Shown here in pieces: positions 1 to 10,483 of a DNA stretch of 64,000 nucleotides. A program made the translations under genes and the position numbers. Each line of letters starts with the position of its first letter. Within the stretch, counting starts at the first letter, position 1. The notes under the pieces are model-generated. The model was not told the origin of the DNA and ran no database searches. It saw nothing but the letters and a program-made list of their open reading frames with translations. This stretch comes from Thereva unica (taxonomy: Eukaryota > Arthropoda > Insecta > Diptera > Therevidae): assembly GCA_949987705.1 (NCBI GenBank), contig OX465282.1, forward strand, positions 92,678,070 to 92,742,069, written 5' to 3'.

Positions 1-136
1 TCAAATCCTCGATCCAGGGCCGTGTAGCGTTGCGGGTTCAAGCCCTGGTCTGGGCGGTCCGATTGTTTTCTTTTTCTCTTTTTCTTTTTTCTGAAATGAT
101 TTATTAACGTATTAGTCAACCACCGACAGTAGCCGT
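1..136 (+). repeat. tRNA-derived SINE fragment (copy 1)
   Basis: The window opens inside a short element. A box-B-like motif (GGGTTCAAGCCC, about 30-45) is followed by GGGCGGTCCGATTG, then a C/T-rich stretch and the words 'tttattaacgtattagtcaa'. The same order (box B, GGGCGGTTCGAT, T/C-rich run, tttatgaacatatt) occurs at 28430-28510, so this is an interspersed, tRNA-headed family. The 5' end lies outside the window. It could also be a tRNA pseudogene, but the shared non-tRNA body favours a SINE. Confidence 0.5.
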
Positions 137-506
137 GTTTTTTAATGAACTATATAGTTCTCCCCATACAAATCTCAAGACCCAGGTTTTATCGGGGTCG
201 AGATTTTGGGAAATTTCTCAATTTCCCTTTCTTTCCGGAATATTGCATACTTTCGGGGGTCGGAAGACGTAATTTAAAAATAAAAACAACCGGAAAGTGA
301 TGAGAGCAAATTTATAACAAATAATTGATTTTTTAGAAACATATTTATTATTTTCTAGAGGGCATTTCGTGTTACAGTGTAAAAAATAACACTTAACTTC
401 CGTTTAATTTTGAAATTTTTAAGCATCGAAGTAGGCGCTTCATGAAATTTCCCTTGTCGTTTTTTTAATGAACTCGATAAAAGAACTATATAGTTCATTA
501 AAAAAA
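137..506. repeat. Inverted-repeat (MITE-like) element
   Basis: A 24-bp sequence beginning TTTTTTAATGAACTATATAG lies near 136-160 and its reverse complement ends at about 506. Each terminal repeat is itself partly palindromic (GAACTATATAGTTC). The roughly 330-bp interior has no coding potential. It appears to sit between two tRNA-like SINE pieces. No target-site duplication is certain. Confidence 0.45.
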
Positions 507-612
507 GACGGCTAGTATCTGCCATGGCGCAAAGGGCTAGGGAGAAGTACCCTCGTCTGTGGGCTCTGTGGGGCTGCGAGTTCGATTCTTCGGATCGCGG
601 TGCTTTTTTTCG
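507..612 (+). repeat. tRNA-like sequence with pol III terminator
   Basis: A box-A-like stretch (TGGCGCAAAGGGCTAGG, near 523) is followed about 50 nt later by a box-B-like GAGTTCGATTC (570-580) and then TTTTTTT (604-610), a typical pol III stop. The cloverleaf is not convincing: no matching acceptor stem was found. It is best read as the head of a SINE or a decayed tRNA pseudogene. Confidence 0.45.
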
Positions 613-879
613 TCATAATAATTTTTTTTAATTTCCTTATGGAAATTTTGTTTCATATGAAACAAGTTTTTGACGTGAATACGTCTGTAAATTTGCTTCC
701 AGAACAAAACCCAATGATAACGAAATTATGGTTTGCAGCTCAAAAACTATTGTTTATATCGAATAAAGAAATATACCATGCCGTGAACGCAGAATCAAAG
801 AATTTTATTGTTTACATTTGATTTCCCCGATCTATATGTGTGTAGTGTAAACAAATCTTGCAACTTGTTTTTGACCCAC
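613..879. other. No feature seen
   Basis: AT-rich DNA with only short fortuitous open frames and no recognisable domain or repeat. Confidence 0.4.
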
Positions 880-1060
880 TTCCATATAACCTATCAACTG
901 CAAATTTTACCCATACGTATAGTTCGCATGACAATACAATCGGACCATTTTGTAAAAAAATCAAGATGGCGCACACAGGCGGATTTTCCTAAATTGTTGG
1001 CCAAAACTTATCGTCTGATTAAAAGGTTTACAAATTTAGAGGGATCAAAGAAAAAACATG
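880..1060 (+). repeat. Fragment of the 'ATGGCGG' interspersed repeat
   Basis: The words 'atagttcgcatgacaataca' and 'aagatggcg' near 917-970 match the repeat at about 53060-53130 (atagttcgcgtggcaataca, then atggcgg). The following 'acacaggcggattttc...ttggccaaaac' is the reverse complement of part of 15655-15695. It is a degenerate piece that abuts the 3' side of the Transib relic. Confidence 0.5.
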
Positions 1061-1111
1061 ATTAACAATTATTAAAGTTTTATTAAACTATTTTTCATTT
1101 TTTTTTTATTC

Positions 1112-1120
1112 TTAAGTATC
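1112..1120 (-). pseudogene. Transib transposase, last codons and stop
   Basis: If Copia-1 and one copy of GTATC are removed, the codons GAT ACT TAA are formed across 5606-5602 and 1115-1112. The protein therefore ends ...YLLDMDT-stop. This gives an independent proof of the Copia-1 insertion site. Confidence 0.75.
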
Positions 1121-1309
1121 TGTTGATATCATATTCAAAACTCTCTTTTGTATACATACACTAATACATACAATGATATATGGATGAGCTGTCACTCCGA
1201 GCTTAACCTTACTTTTTACCGCATCTGTTCACCAGAGCATAGTTTACAATAAATAATTATTATATAGTAATACAGTGCTTTTATTTGTTTAATCAACTTT
1301 AAACCATCA
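1121..1309 (+). repeat. Copia-1 5' LTR
   Basis: Starts TGTTGATATC and ends AACCATCA (TG...CA), 189 bp. It contains AATAAATAAT-type AT-rich sequence. Identical by eye to 5413-5601. Confidence 0.95.
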
Positions 1310-1326
1310 GGTTATGAGCCCAGGAT
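1310..1326 (+). promoter_or_regulatory. Copia-1 primer-binding site
   Basis: GGTTATGAGCCCAGGAT directly abuts the LTR. It resembles the GGTTATGGGCCCAG site of insect Copia elements, which prime from a half-molecule of initiator tRNA-Met. Confidence 0.8.
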
Positions 1327-1461
1327 GCTTTAGAACTCAGAACTAAAGTTGTTTTAATAATATCAGTAAAAAGTAATCGCAGTTGTAAAAGGCTAAACTC
1401 AAATTACCTCGTGCTGCCCAGAAACGATTTCAAAAGGAACAAAATTCTTTTTTCCTTAGCA

Positions 1462-2440
1462 ATGGCAAATAATAACCAAATGGCCCTTGTGGATAAACTA
1501 ACAGGTCGAGACAATTATTCTACTTGGAAGTTTGCAGTGAAAACATATTTGGAACATGAGGACTTGTGGAACTGCGTGAAGCCAAATTTAAAACCTGACG
1601 GCACTGAGGAGCCTGTAGATGAAAAGAAGGATTTAAAGGCCAAGTCAAAAATCATTTTGATGGTAGACCCGATTAATTTTATACATATACAGGAGGCTAC
1701 CACGGCAAAAGAAGTTTGGACGAATCTTCAACAGGCTTTTGATGACACTGGATTAACGAGAAAGGTGGGTCTTCTGAGAGATTTAATTACAACAACGTTA
1801 GACGGTTGTGGTAACGTGGAAGAATACGTTAATAAGATAATATCAACAGCACACAAGTTGAGAGCCATAGGATTTGATGTGGGTGATGAATGGTTAGGTA
1901 CACTATTACTTGCCGGCCTACCAGAAACATATAGACCCATGATTATGGCTTTAGAGAGCTCCGGTGTGCAAATATCTGCTGATTTGGTGAAGACAAAAAT
2001 ATTACAAGAAGTTAAAGCATCCGATTCATCAGCATTCTATAGCAAGCCTACACACAATCGTAAAACTACATACAATTCTAAAAAACAAAAACAACAGTAC
2101 CATAGCAAAGGTCCGAGGTGCTTTAAATGTAACAAATATGGTCACATCAGTGCGAATTGTTACTTCAAAGGAAAACAGCACGAAAATAATAGCAATAACG
2201 GTTATGTAGCTGCGTTCCCAGCTGGAGAATCAACAGATGAAAGTTGTTGGTACGTCGATTCCGGAGCATCAATGCACATGACAAGGCACCGCGACTGGCT
2301 CTATAATGTAGGTCCACCACCCGTAAGTACTATCAAGATAGCAAATGAAATGAGGCTACGCGTGGAACTTTGTGGTAATGTAAACATTGCGGTGGTAATT
2401 GACAAAGTTCCAAAGTACATTCAGTTAAAAAATGTACTAT
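1462..2440 (+). pseudogene. Copia-1 gag and protease region
   Basis: The ATG at 1462 (MANNNQMALVDKL) is preferred to the in-frame one at 1411 because Copia Gag proteins start just before the conserved DNYSTWKF block. The capsid-like region is followed by a CCHC zinc knuckle CFKCNKYGHISANC (2119-2160) and an aspartic protease motif WYVDSGASMH (Asp codon 2257-2259). Near 2435 the frame shifts: the reading continues one frame over as LKNVLYVPDLSTNLVSISQ-type sequence. Gag and Pol are normally a single Copia polyprotein, so this is a lesion rather than a programmed shift. Confidence 0.85.
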
Positions 2441-5404
2441 GTACCAGACCTGTCAACAAACCTGGTATCAATAAGTCAAATTATCAAAAATAATTACAAA
2501 ATTGAATTTCATACTGTTGGATGTAATATAAAGAACAAGAATAATAAAACAATTGCAGCAAGATTAACGAATAATATGTACAAATTAGTTACTGGATATA
2601 ATGAAACTGCTATGCTCTCTCATGTAAAAGAAGATGATCCCTTCTTATGGCATCAACGATTAGGTCATCTGAATTTTTCTGCAGTGAATAAGTTGCCCTT
2701 GTGTACAGAAGGTGTAAAGTTGTCACAGAAGAAGGAAACGGTCATATGCACTTCTTGCATGGAAGGAAAGCAAACCAGGTTACCCTTTAACAAGAATGGT
2801 TCCAGAGCTACATCTTTGCTTCAGGTAATTCATTCCGATCTGTGTGGTCCTATGGAGACTACGTCATTGGGAGGTGCTAAGTACTTCATTACTTTCACAG
2901 ATGATTTCTCTCGTAAGGTATTTGTATATTTTTTGAATAACAAACTTGACATTTTAGGGAAATTTAAAGAATTTAAAAATATGGTGGAAAATCAACTAAA
3001 TTGCAAAATCAAAACCTTACGTACAGATAATGGCACGGAATATGTCAATAGTGAATTTTCTTATTTTCTAAAGCAAATGGGTATTATACATCAAACAACG
3101 AATCCATACTGTCCAGAGCAAAACGGTCTTGCGGAACGCATGAACCGCACTCTTGTTGAACGAGCTAAATGCATGCTATTTAATGCCAATCTACACAAGG
3201 AATTATGGGCGGAAGCAATATCTACAGCGGCATATGTAATTAATCGCTCACCTACTAGAGTGTTAAAGGATTTAACTCCGGAGCAAGTATGGACTGGTAT
3301 CAAACCCAACCTACAACACATGAAGATATTTGGATGTGATGCAATGGTTCATGTGCCAAAAAATACAAGAAAGAAGTGGGACATGAAATCACGCAAGCTG
3401 ACCTTCATTGGATATTGTTCTGATACCAAAGGCTATAGATTCATTGACATGAAGACAAAGAAAATAATAAGAAGTAGAGATGTTACATTTCTTGAAGGTA
3501 GTATAGACAACAGTAAGGCCCCTATGCAACTTTCAAAAAATGAAGATAAAATAGATAATATAAAAGATACTGAAATGCAACTTTCAAAAAATGAAGATAA
3601 AATAGATAATATAAAAGATACTGAAATAATTCATACAACTCCCTCTCTTTCAGACGACAATGAGTCTGTTCACACTGCAATAGATGAGAATGAGTTGTCC
3701 AATTTGAGCATTAACGAAGACGATGATGAAGAGTACATACCAGATAGAAATATCACAATTCCAGAACCCACGAATATTACCTTGAGACCAAGAAATAAAG
3801 AACCAAAGAAACATGAAGGTAGCTATTTATGCTATGGTGCGATTGCTTTAAATAATGATCCTAAAACTGTTAAAGATGCTATGTCAAGTCCAAAGAACAA
3901 AGAATGGATGAAAGCCATGAATGAAGAGTATCAATCTCTATTGAAAAATGATACGTGGACTTTAGTCACTTTGCCTAAGGATAAAGAGGCTATACCATGT
4001 AAGTGGGTTTTTAAAACTAAACATGATGAGGATGGAAATGTAACTAGATATAAAGCTCGGCTAGTCATCAAAGGTTATGAGCAGAGAAAAGGCATCGACT
4101 ACACAGAAGTGTATGCACCTGTTGTGAGATAGACCTCTTTAAGATATTTAATAGGGATAGCAGCGAAGCATGACTTAAAAATAGATCAAATGGACGTCGT
4201 GACGGCTTTTCTGCAGGGTGACATTGAAGAGGAGATATGTATGCATCAGCCGGAATTATACGAACATGATCAAAGAGTATGTAAATTGAAAAGGTCAATA
4301 TACGGTCTGAAACAAGCTAGTAGACAATGGAATAAGAAACTTAATGCAGTTCTAGCAGAAATTGGATTGATTCAATCAAAGATGGACCCGTGTGTATATT
4401 ATAAGGCAAAAATGAACAAAAAATGTTATTCCTGACGGTGTATGTTGATGATCTGTTGATGTTTTACAACGATGAAAAAACGGCAAAATTAATCAAGGAT
4501 GGACTGAAATCAAAGTTCCACATGAAGGATTTAGGTACAGCAAAGCTTTGTATAGGTTTCAAAATCTCAAGAGACGAAAAGGAAGGTATAATCTCATTAG
4601 ATCAATGTCAATATATTTCACAGATTTTAAAAAATTTTGGTATGACCGACTGTAAGATTGCAAAATCTCCTTGTGACCCGAACGTCAAATTAAATTGCTC
4701 AAATGAAGCTGATAAAATACTAACGAACATACCATATCAAGAAGCGGTTGGAAGTCTATTATATTTAGCGCAAGGTACAAGACCTGACATATCTTACGCT
4801 GTGAACCAAGTTAGCAGATACAACAATAAACCAGAATTACAACATTGGTCAGCAGTAAAAAGAATATTGAGATATCTCAAAGGGACAGCAAACTATAAAC
4901 TGACATTTACCAAAGACATCAAGGGCGATATCACTGGCTATTGTGACGCGGACTGGGCAACTGATTTTGATAGAAAATCTATTTCTGCTTATGTGTTTTT
5001 ATTTCAAGGTGCTGCCATAAGTTTGAATTGTAAAAAAACAGCAATCTGTCGCTTTGTCTTCAACTGAGGCGGAGTACATGTCCTTGGCTTCTGCTATACA
5101 GGAAGGATTGTGGCTACGACAATTGGAAGAAGAGCTTTGGTCAGGAAGGAAGTCTTTTCTTATCACCTTATTTTGTGATAATCAGAGCGCCATCACTTTG
5201 GCAAGCAGTGACTCATATCATCCCCGTACCAAACATATTGATGTTCGTTCGTCATCGTTTCATCAAGGAAAAAATTGCTTCAGGCGGATTCCAAGTCCAA
5301 TATAAGAATACTGATGAAATGGTGGCTGACATATTAACCAAAATAAACCCCAAATGCCTGGATTTCTGTGTAAAAAATATGGGGCTAAAAGAGATTTTTG
5401 ATTA
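2432..5404 (+). pseudogene. Copia-1 pol: integrase, reverse transcriptase, RNase H
   Basis: Integrase: zinc-binding HQRLGHLNFSAV...CTSCMEGK, then IHSDLCGPM, LRTDNGTEYV and NGLAERMNR carrying the D,D-35-E residues (2640-3170). RT: WVFKTKHDEDGNVTRYKARL, then a TAG at 4130-4132, VVTAFLQGDIEEEI, YGLKQASRQWN, a frameshift at the A-run near 4420 and the catalytic YVDDLL (4441-4458). RNase H: GYCDADWATD, a shift near 5050, SSTEAEYMSL, a shift near 5250, then ADILTK. A 57-bp direct tandem duplication (about 3526-3640) repeats MQLSKNEDKIDNIKDTE between integrase and RT. All key catalytic residues remain visible. Confidence 0.9.
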
Positions 5405-5412
5405 AGGGAGGA
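5403..5412 (+). promoter_or_regulatory. Copia-1 polypurine tract
   Basis: TAAGGGAGGA immediately precedes the 3' LTR, the expected site for plus-strand DNA priming. Confidence 0.75.
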
Positions 5413-5601
5413 TGTTGATATCATATTCAAAACTCTCTTTTGTATACATACACTAATACATACAATGATATATGGATGAGCTGTCACTCCGAGCTTAACC
5501 TTACTTTTTACCGCATCTGTTCACCAGAGCATAGTTTACAATAAATAATTATTATATAGTAATACAGTGCTTTTATTTGTTTAATCAACTTTAAACCATC
5601 A
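5413..5601 (+). repeat. Copia-1 3' LTR
   Basis: 189 bp, TGTTGATATC to AACCATCA, identical by eye to the 5' copy. Followed by the GTATC duplication. Confidence 0.95.
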
Positions 5602-6862
5602 GTATCCATATCTAACAAATACTTTAATTCTTTGGGGTATTCATTTAAAGCAGAATTTTTGTTGTAATGTTTTCTGGAAATATCTGTAATGTATGGATCT
5701 GAAGACACTAAAAGATTATTGAACACATCTTCTATATTTTGAGTTCTACTAAATTTTCTGGAATAATGTTCTCTATACATTTTTGTCTTTATTTCTAGAC
5801 TCTTGAGCTTCTTCTGAGAGTAAGCCCAAAGGCACTATACAATTTTCTATTATTTCATTTCCATGAAATAAAATTTTGTGTACAGTTGTCAGTAGCGGGT
5901 ACCATGGGTAATGTTTGATGAATATGACAGCTGTCTTTCGACAAAAGATTTTAAACTTATTTGGATTAATTGGAAATGTACTTGTAAGCGCCAAAAGGAT
6001 TATAAAAAAGGGATAAATTATATTTTTGTTTATTCCTGTTATTTCTGCTGACTTTTCGTAAGAGTGAAAAAATCTCCTTGCCGTATTTCCGTCGTTGGTA
6101 CTCCCAAATCCGGGCTTAGGTTTGTCTACTTTGAGACCCATTTTTTTCTTAAATTCGGCTTGGATATATATTTTCCTAATATCTACTATATTTTTATTTT
6201 CGGCACTACGAACTTGCCACTTACATATAACCAATCTATAACTTACATGAATCAAACATTCAAATAGATTGTCAACAGTATAAAGGGCCTTTCTTGAGAC
6301 TCTAGTCTTTCACATAAAAAAAAAAAAAATAGACGGATCCAGGCATGTAGTGGAGATATTCCAAAATTTAAAAAATCTTTGTTAACAATTCTTTTGGATA
6401 TACTAAGAGATACCTTATTAAAGTCTTTTGACGTCAAATCACACAGATAACAGATTGATTAGATTTAGTGTTAGTTATGGCATTAACGGTGTTTCCGTCA
6501 ATCATACACAGAATTAAATTATCCCTCTTATTTATTTCAAACCCATTTACTTTTATTTTTGTTGGTATTAATTTTTATATTTGAGTATTAATGTTGTTCA
6601 CTTATTCTTTAATCAATTCCGTCGATTCTTTGGCTGAAAGCAGCATTAATGGTCTACAAGTTCTTGGTGAAGATGCAGTCGAATTTCTCCAAACAATGGT
6701 TTTACCTCTGCCACCTATGAAAACCACTTCTAATTGTATGGGAGCTATAGTCATCAAATAAATGCATGAGTCTGAGACTGTGTCATCCTGGAATATCTGT
6801 TTATATTCAGCTTGTCCAGATGTCCCATCACATCCCCATTTTGTAACCAAAGAAATGGTTTC
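5602..6862 (-). pseudogene. Transib transposase, catalytic core
   Basis: The frame resumes after Copia-2 as ISLVTKWGCDGTSGQ (first catalytic Asp at 6829-6827), then CIYLMTIAPIQLE, TASSPRTCRPLMLL, and after stops and shifts VNGFEINKRDNLILCMIDG (second Asp, 6499-6497), TSKDFNKVSLSISKRIVNKD, LHAWIRLFF, KKMGLKVDKPKPGFGSTNDG, NTARRFFHSYEKSAEITGI, TVHKILFHGNEII, and LLSEEAQESRNKD (third acidic Glu, 5802-5800, aligning by position with RAG1 E962). It ends with RKFSRTQNIEDVFNNLLV, SSDPYI and KELKYLLDMD, right at the Copia-1 duplication GTATC. At least four frame breaks are visible, including one near a poly-A run at 6316-6329. Confidence 0.85.
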
Positions 6863-7047
6863 TTTTGTAATACTGTAATTTGTATTCTCGCACTTATCGA
6901 GTTATCTGTTTTTGATCAACTTTATATTTGACTTTTGATTTTTGTTTTAGTTTTTAATTAGTTAGAAAACGCAATACATGTATACCAGCGGTAGAATAAA
7001 ACTTTAATCATAGAAGGAGTTTTGATTTTTATTGAATATAAACAACA
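6863..7047 (+). repeat. Copia-2 5' LTR, followed by primer site
   Basis: Ends AAACAACA and is followed at 7048 by GGTTATGGGCCCAGGA, the Copia-type initiator-tRNA-Met primer-binding site. The start at TTTTG is set by the GTTTC duplication. If TG is preferred (6866), no matching duplication is found. Confidence 0.85.
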
Positions 7048-8347
7048 GGTTATGGGCCCAGGACCGAACAGAATTGGTAAAGTAGAAAGGTATCTTGTTA
7101 AAGAATTCTAACTCTTTTTTTAGCTGAGCCTGAAACTTCCGGATACTGCAGTTAATGCACAATACGCCTGAAACTTCAGGATACTGCAGTTAGTGCACAA
7201 TACATTCCAGGGATCTCCGCTGCATGCTCAACATTTATCTTATTGGTTGTTGAAAGTTTGATAGTTACAAGAAGTGAGGAAGCGTTATATGCGTTGGAAG
7301 AAGTAAGTATTCGCTGAAGGGATTAAGAACAAGCTTATAACGTGCTTAGAGCTCTTCAACCTCACAAGGCCCGCAAAATATAATTATAAAAGATGCTGTA
7401 TACGTGGCATTTTTCATTTTTTCAAAAAAAAAAAAACGTGATTTTTTTTTTTTATTTGTTCAAGCTTAATTGAAAAATTAAATGTTGATAAACATTTATT
7501 TAAAAAAAAATCTTGTACATTGTCCCTTCATTATTTCATGTGACTAAAAAAAAAAAAAAATTAAAAGGACTCAAATGTCCCTTAATTGAATCGAAAATAT
7601 GGATATTGAAAAATTAAAACCGCACAATTATTCAAGTTGAAACAATATTAACACATTGACGGACAGAAGGAACAAGTGAAGTTCGAAAATTAACACTACA
7701 TGCTTTGTATATTAGAAGTACATGTAGTTTTAATCTTTTTGCTTAAATAAACTTAATTTTGATTAATTTAGCAACCTAAAAATTGTTCAAAACATGGCAC
7801 TAGGCTTCTACTTTTACACCGGTAAATGCACATTTGTGCCGCTATACCGTAGTGTCTAAAAACGACCGTTTCGTTTTGGACGGCTTTTACCGTCATGCCA
7901 CATAGTGAATTTCACTTTTACGGCTATAGACGCAACTATCCGTCAATTTGTTAATTCTACAACAAATCGAAATGAGCTGTTCGGAATAATAAATAAAAAT
8001 GCGTATGCTGCTATATGTTTGTCAAATTGTCAAATTAACAAATATGCGTTTGTCGCACCACGTTTGTCGTGTTTATAAACAGAAAGGCGTTTGTCGCTAC
8101 ACGTTTGTCGTGTTAATAAATAAAAATGCGTCTGTCGCTACATGTTTGTCATGCTGTCAAACTAACAAATATGCGTTTGTAGAACCACGTTTGTCGTGTT
8201 ATGAAATTTAAAAAAAAAAAAGAATACATTTATGGGTTTGTCCCTCAATGTCTGTTACGTTGTCAAAATATAAATATGTCAATGAATGAATAATTAAGTC
8301 AATTACAATCAATTTTTAGATAAAACAAGTTTGAAATCGCAATAAAA
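7048..8347 (+). other. Copia-2 long 5' leader
   Basis: About 1.3 kb of untranslated, AT-rich sequence between primer site and gag. It holds a short direct duplication of CCTGAAACTTC.GGATACTGCAG (near 7131 and 7169), several poly-A/T runs, and a GTTTGTCG-rich tandem region (separate entry). Confidence 0.7.
7995..8212 (+). repeat. GTTTGTCG-rich degenerate tandem repeat in Copia-2 leader
   Basis: The phrase 'aaatatgcgtttgtcgcaccacgtttgtcgtgtt' recurs in diverged form about four times (near 8040, 8085, 8125 and 8170). It lies just upstream of gag, where packaging or translation signals would be expected, but no function can be shown. Confidence 0.6.
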
Positions 8348-9480
8348 ATGGCAGACAAAATCGACACTGGTCACATTAGTAGATTTGATGGCTCCAATTA
8401 CAATCAATGGAGATTTCAAATCCAGTGTGCGCTACGAGCGAAAGGAGTGTTTGCGATCGTCGATGGTACCGAAGCCAAACCAGCAGAAGCTGGCAATGAG
8501 CAATCAGGATGGATAAAAAATGACGCTGCTGCAATGTTTATCATGACTTCTGCAATGGATTTTTCTCAAATAACGCTCATTGAAAACTGCTCCTCGTCCA
8601 AAGACATGCTGATCAAACTCGATTCAATCTACATGCAGAGATCAGAATCAAATAAAATGATAGCGCATGAGAAATTCCATCAGTACAAGATGAAAGAAAA
8701 TGAAAAGATGGCGCAACATGTAGCCAATGTCGAAAATCTTGCTAAAAGGCTTAGAGAAATGGGTGAGAACATCAGTGACGCTGCGATAATGACCAAAATC
8801 ATCGGCACACTACCACCTAAATTTAGAAACTTCCGTCAAGCGTGGCTTTCAATGTCAGATGATAGACAAAATATTCTAAACTTGACGTCCAGACTCATCG
8901 ATGAAGAATCTAACCTTACTGCGACAGAACAAGTTGAGTCGGCTTTAGTTTTGACACACAGCTCGAGAAAATATAATTTTCGTGGGCGAACAAGAGGTCG
9001 AGGTGGTCATCATGAGACTCAAAGGAACCAGCGTTATCATCCGTATCAACAGAGAAAGCAAGAAAGCAGCATCAGTAATGAAAAATTATCCCAAGAGAAA
9101 CCAATGGCTCCAATTTGTTACAACTGTCGTAAACGTGGACATATAGCTCGCAACTGCTGGTTCAATAGTCAGGATTCAGAAAATTTGAGCAAAGATCAGA
9201 GTAAGTTTTCGGCTTTAAGTGCGGCCATCTCAGTGAAATATGATGATATGTCCAATTTTTGGACGATGGATAGTGGAGCCAGCGCTCATATGACTCATCA
9301 CTTGGATTTTTTCTCAAAGCTTTCTAAAGTTGATCATGCAACCGTCCTACTTGGAAACAATGAGTCACTTCATGTGGAAGGAATTGGAGATGTGAGGATT
9401 AAGAAGCTAATTAACAACTCTTGGTACGAATCTATCATCACGGATGTCTTATATGTTCCGGATTTGAAGAGAAACTTGTT
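8348..9480 (+). pseudogene. Copia-2 gag and protease
   Basis: The ATG at 8348 opens MADKIDTGHISRFDGSNYNQ, the usual Copia Gag start. A CCHC knuckle CYNCRKRGHIARNC lies at 9116-9157 and the protease motif WTMDSGASAHMTHH has its Asp codon at 9269-9271. The reading continues through ITDVLYVPDLKRNLL, the conserved start of the protease-integrase linker, then stops matching at about 9480 where the deletion begins. Gag itself appears undamaged, so this copy might still supply Gag. Confidence 0.85.
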
Positions 9481-10212
9481 GTTCCAGCAGATCCGCATAC
9501 TGTGCTTAGCCAAGCTGAAGAATGTGACACTGAGGGCAACATTCCATATCAGGAAGCAGTCGGATCTTTGATGTTTGCAGCTCTTGTAACCAGGTGCGAC
9601 ATCATGTTTGCTACTAATTATGTTAGTCGTTTCTCTGCAAAGTTTGGTCAACCCCACTGGAATGCTGTCAAGAGGATACTAAGATATCTTAAAGGCACAA
9701 GTCATCTCGGCATAGAATATCGTCATTGCGATGAAGGTTGCAGTTTGCTAGGATATTCTGATGCAGATTATGCAAAAGACATCGACACTCGGCGTTCTAC
9801 TTTGGGGTACGTGTTCTTCATGTCAGAGACAACTTGGTCAACTCAGAGACAGAAGTCAGTGGCACTATCTACAACTGAAGCAGAATTTGTAGCAGCATGT
9901 GAAGCAACGAAAGACATCATTTGGATTCGGCAGTTGTTGGAAGACATTGGAAATCCAATCCGTGAGCCTACGTTACTTTTGATTGACAATCAGGGAGCAA
10001 TCAGTCTCATCAAGAATCCAGTGTTGCATAGACGAACTAAGCACATCGACACGCAGTACAATTTCGTGCGAGAAAAGGAAGAAGAAAAGTTCATACAGGT
10101 AGATTACGTATCAACTGAAGAACAATTGGCAGATGTTTTCACGAAGCCTCTCCCACGTGAACGCTTCAAAACTATCATTAACAAGATTGGACTGGTTGAG
10201 AACAAGTTCTAA
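9481..10212 (+). pseudogene. Copia-2 RNase H with the end of RT
   Basis: In a frame shifted relative to gag, the sequence resumes at VPADPHTVLSQAEE and runs uninterrupted to a TAA at 10210 through IPYQEAVGSLMFAALVTRCD, WNAVKRILRYLKGTS, GYSDADYAKD, LSTTEAEFVAACEA, LIDNQGAISL, RTKHIDTQYNFVRE and LADVFTKPLP, the canonical Copia RNase H series. The catalytic YVDD and all of integrase are missing. The join occurs at 'aaacttgttgttccagcag', consistent with a simple internal deletion. Confidence 0.88.
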
Positions 10213-10298
10213 TTTTTCTTTATTTACATTGCTCAAAGTTAATTTTTCATTAAACACTTGAATTTATTATATCCTCAAAAGCACTCGAATAGCGGGAG

Positions 10299-10483
10299 TT
10301 TTGTCATACTGTAATTTGTATTCTCGCACTTATCGAGTTATCTGTTTTTGATCAACTTTATATTTGACTTTTGATTTTTGTTTTAGTTTTTAATTAGTTA
10401 GAAAACGCAATACATGTATACCAGCGGTAGAATAAAACTTTAATCATAGAAGGAGTTTTGATTTTTATTGAATATAAACAACA
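10299..10483 (+). repeat. Copia-2 3' LTR
   Basis: 185 bp beginning TTTTGTCATACTG, ending AAACAACA, preceded by a short purine-rich AGCGGGAG. One mismatch to the 5' LTR. Confidence 0.85.

Larger units (their letters stand above)
1121..5601 (+). mobile_element. Copia-1: complete Ty1/Copia LTR retrotransposon with broken gag-pol
   Basis: A 4481-bp element bounded by two 189-bp LTRs that appear identical over their whole length, flanked by the 5-bp duplication GTATC (1116-1120 and 5602-5606). A tRNA-iMet-type primer site follows the 5' LTR and a purine tract precedes the 3' LTR. The domain order gag, protease, integrase, RT, RNase H is that of Ty1/Copia. Identical LTRs imply a very recent insertion, yet the coding region carries at least four breaks. 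It is inserted antisense in the 3' end of the Transib transposase. Confidence 0.95.
6863..10483 (+). mobile_element. Copia-2: internally deleted Ty1/Copia element
   Basis: A 3621-bp element with 185-bp LTRs that differ at one base (A/C at the seventh position). The flanking direct repeat GTTTC (6858-6862; 10484-10488) fixes the boundary so that the LTR begins TTTTGTAATAC rather than TG. The interior keeps gag, zinc knuckle, protease and RNase H but lacks nearly all integrase and RT, so the copy is non-autonomous. It is inserted antisense in the Transib transposase between ALPKNQLET and ISLVTKWG. Confidence 0.92.

Noticed and set aside
507..612. Functional tRNA gene
   Set aside because: Box motifs and a T-run are present, but no consistent cloverleaf or acceptor stem.
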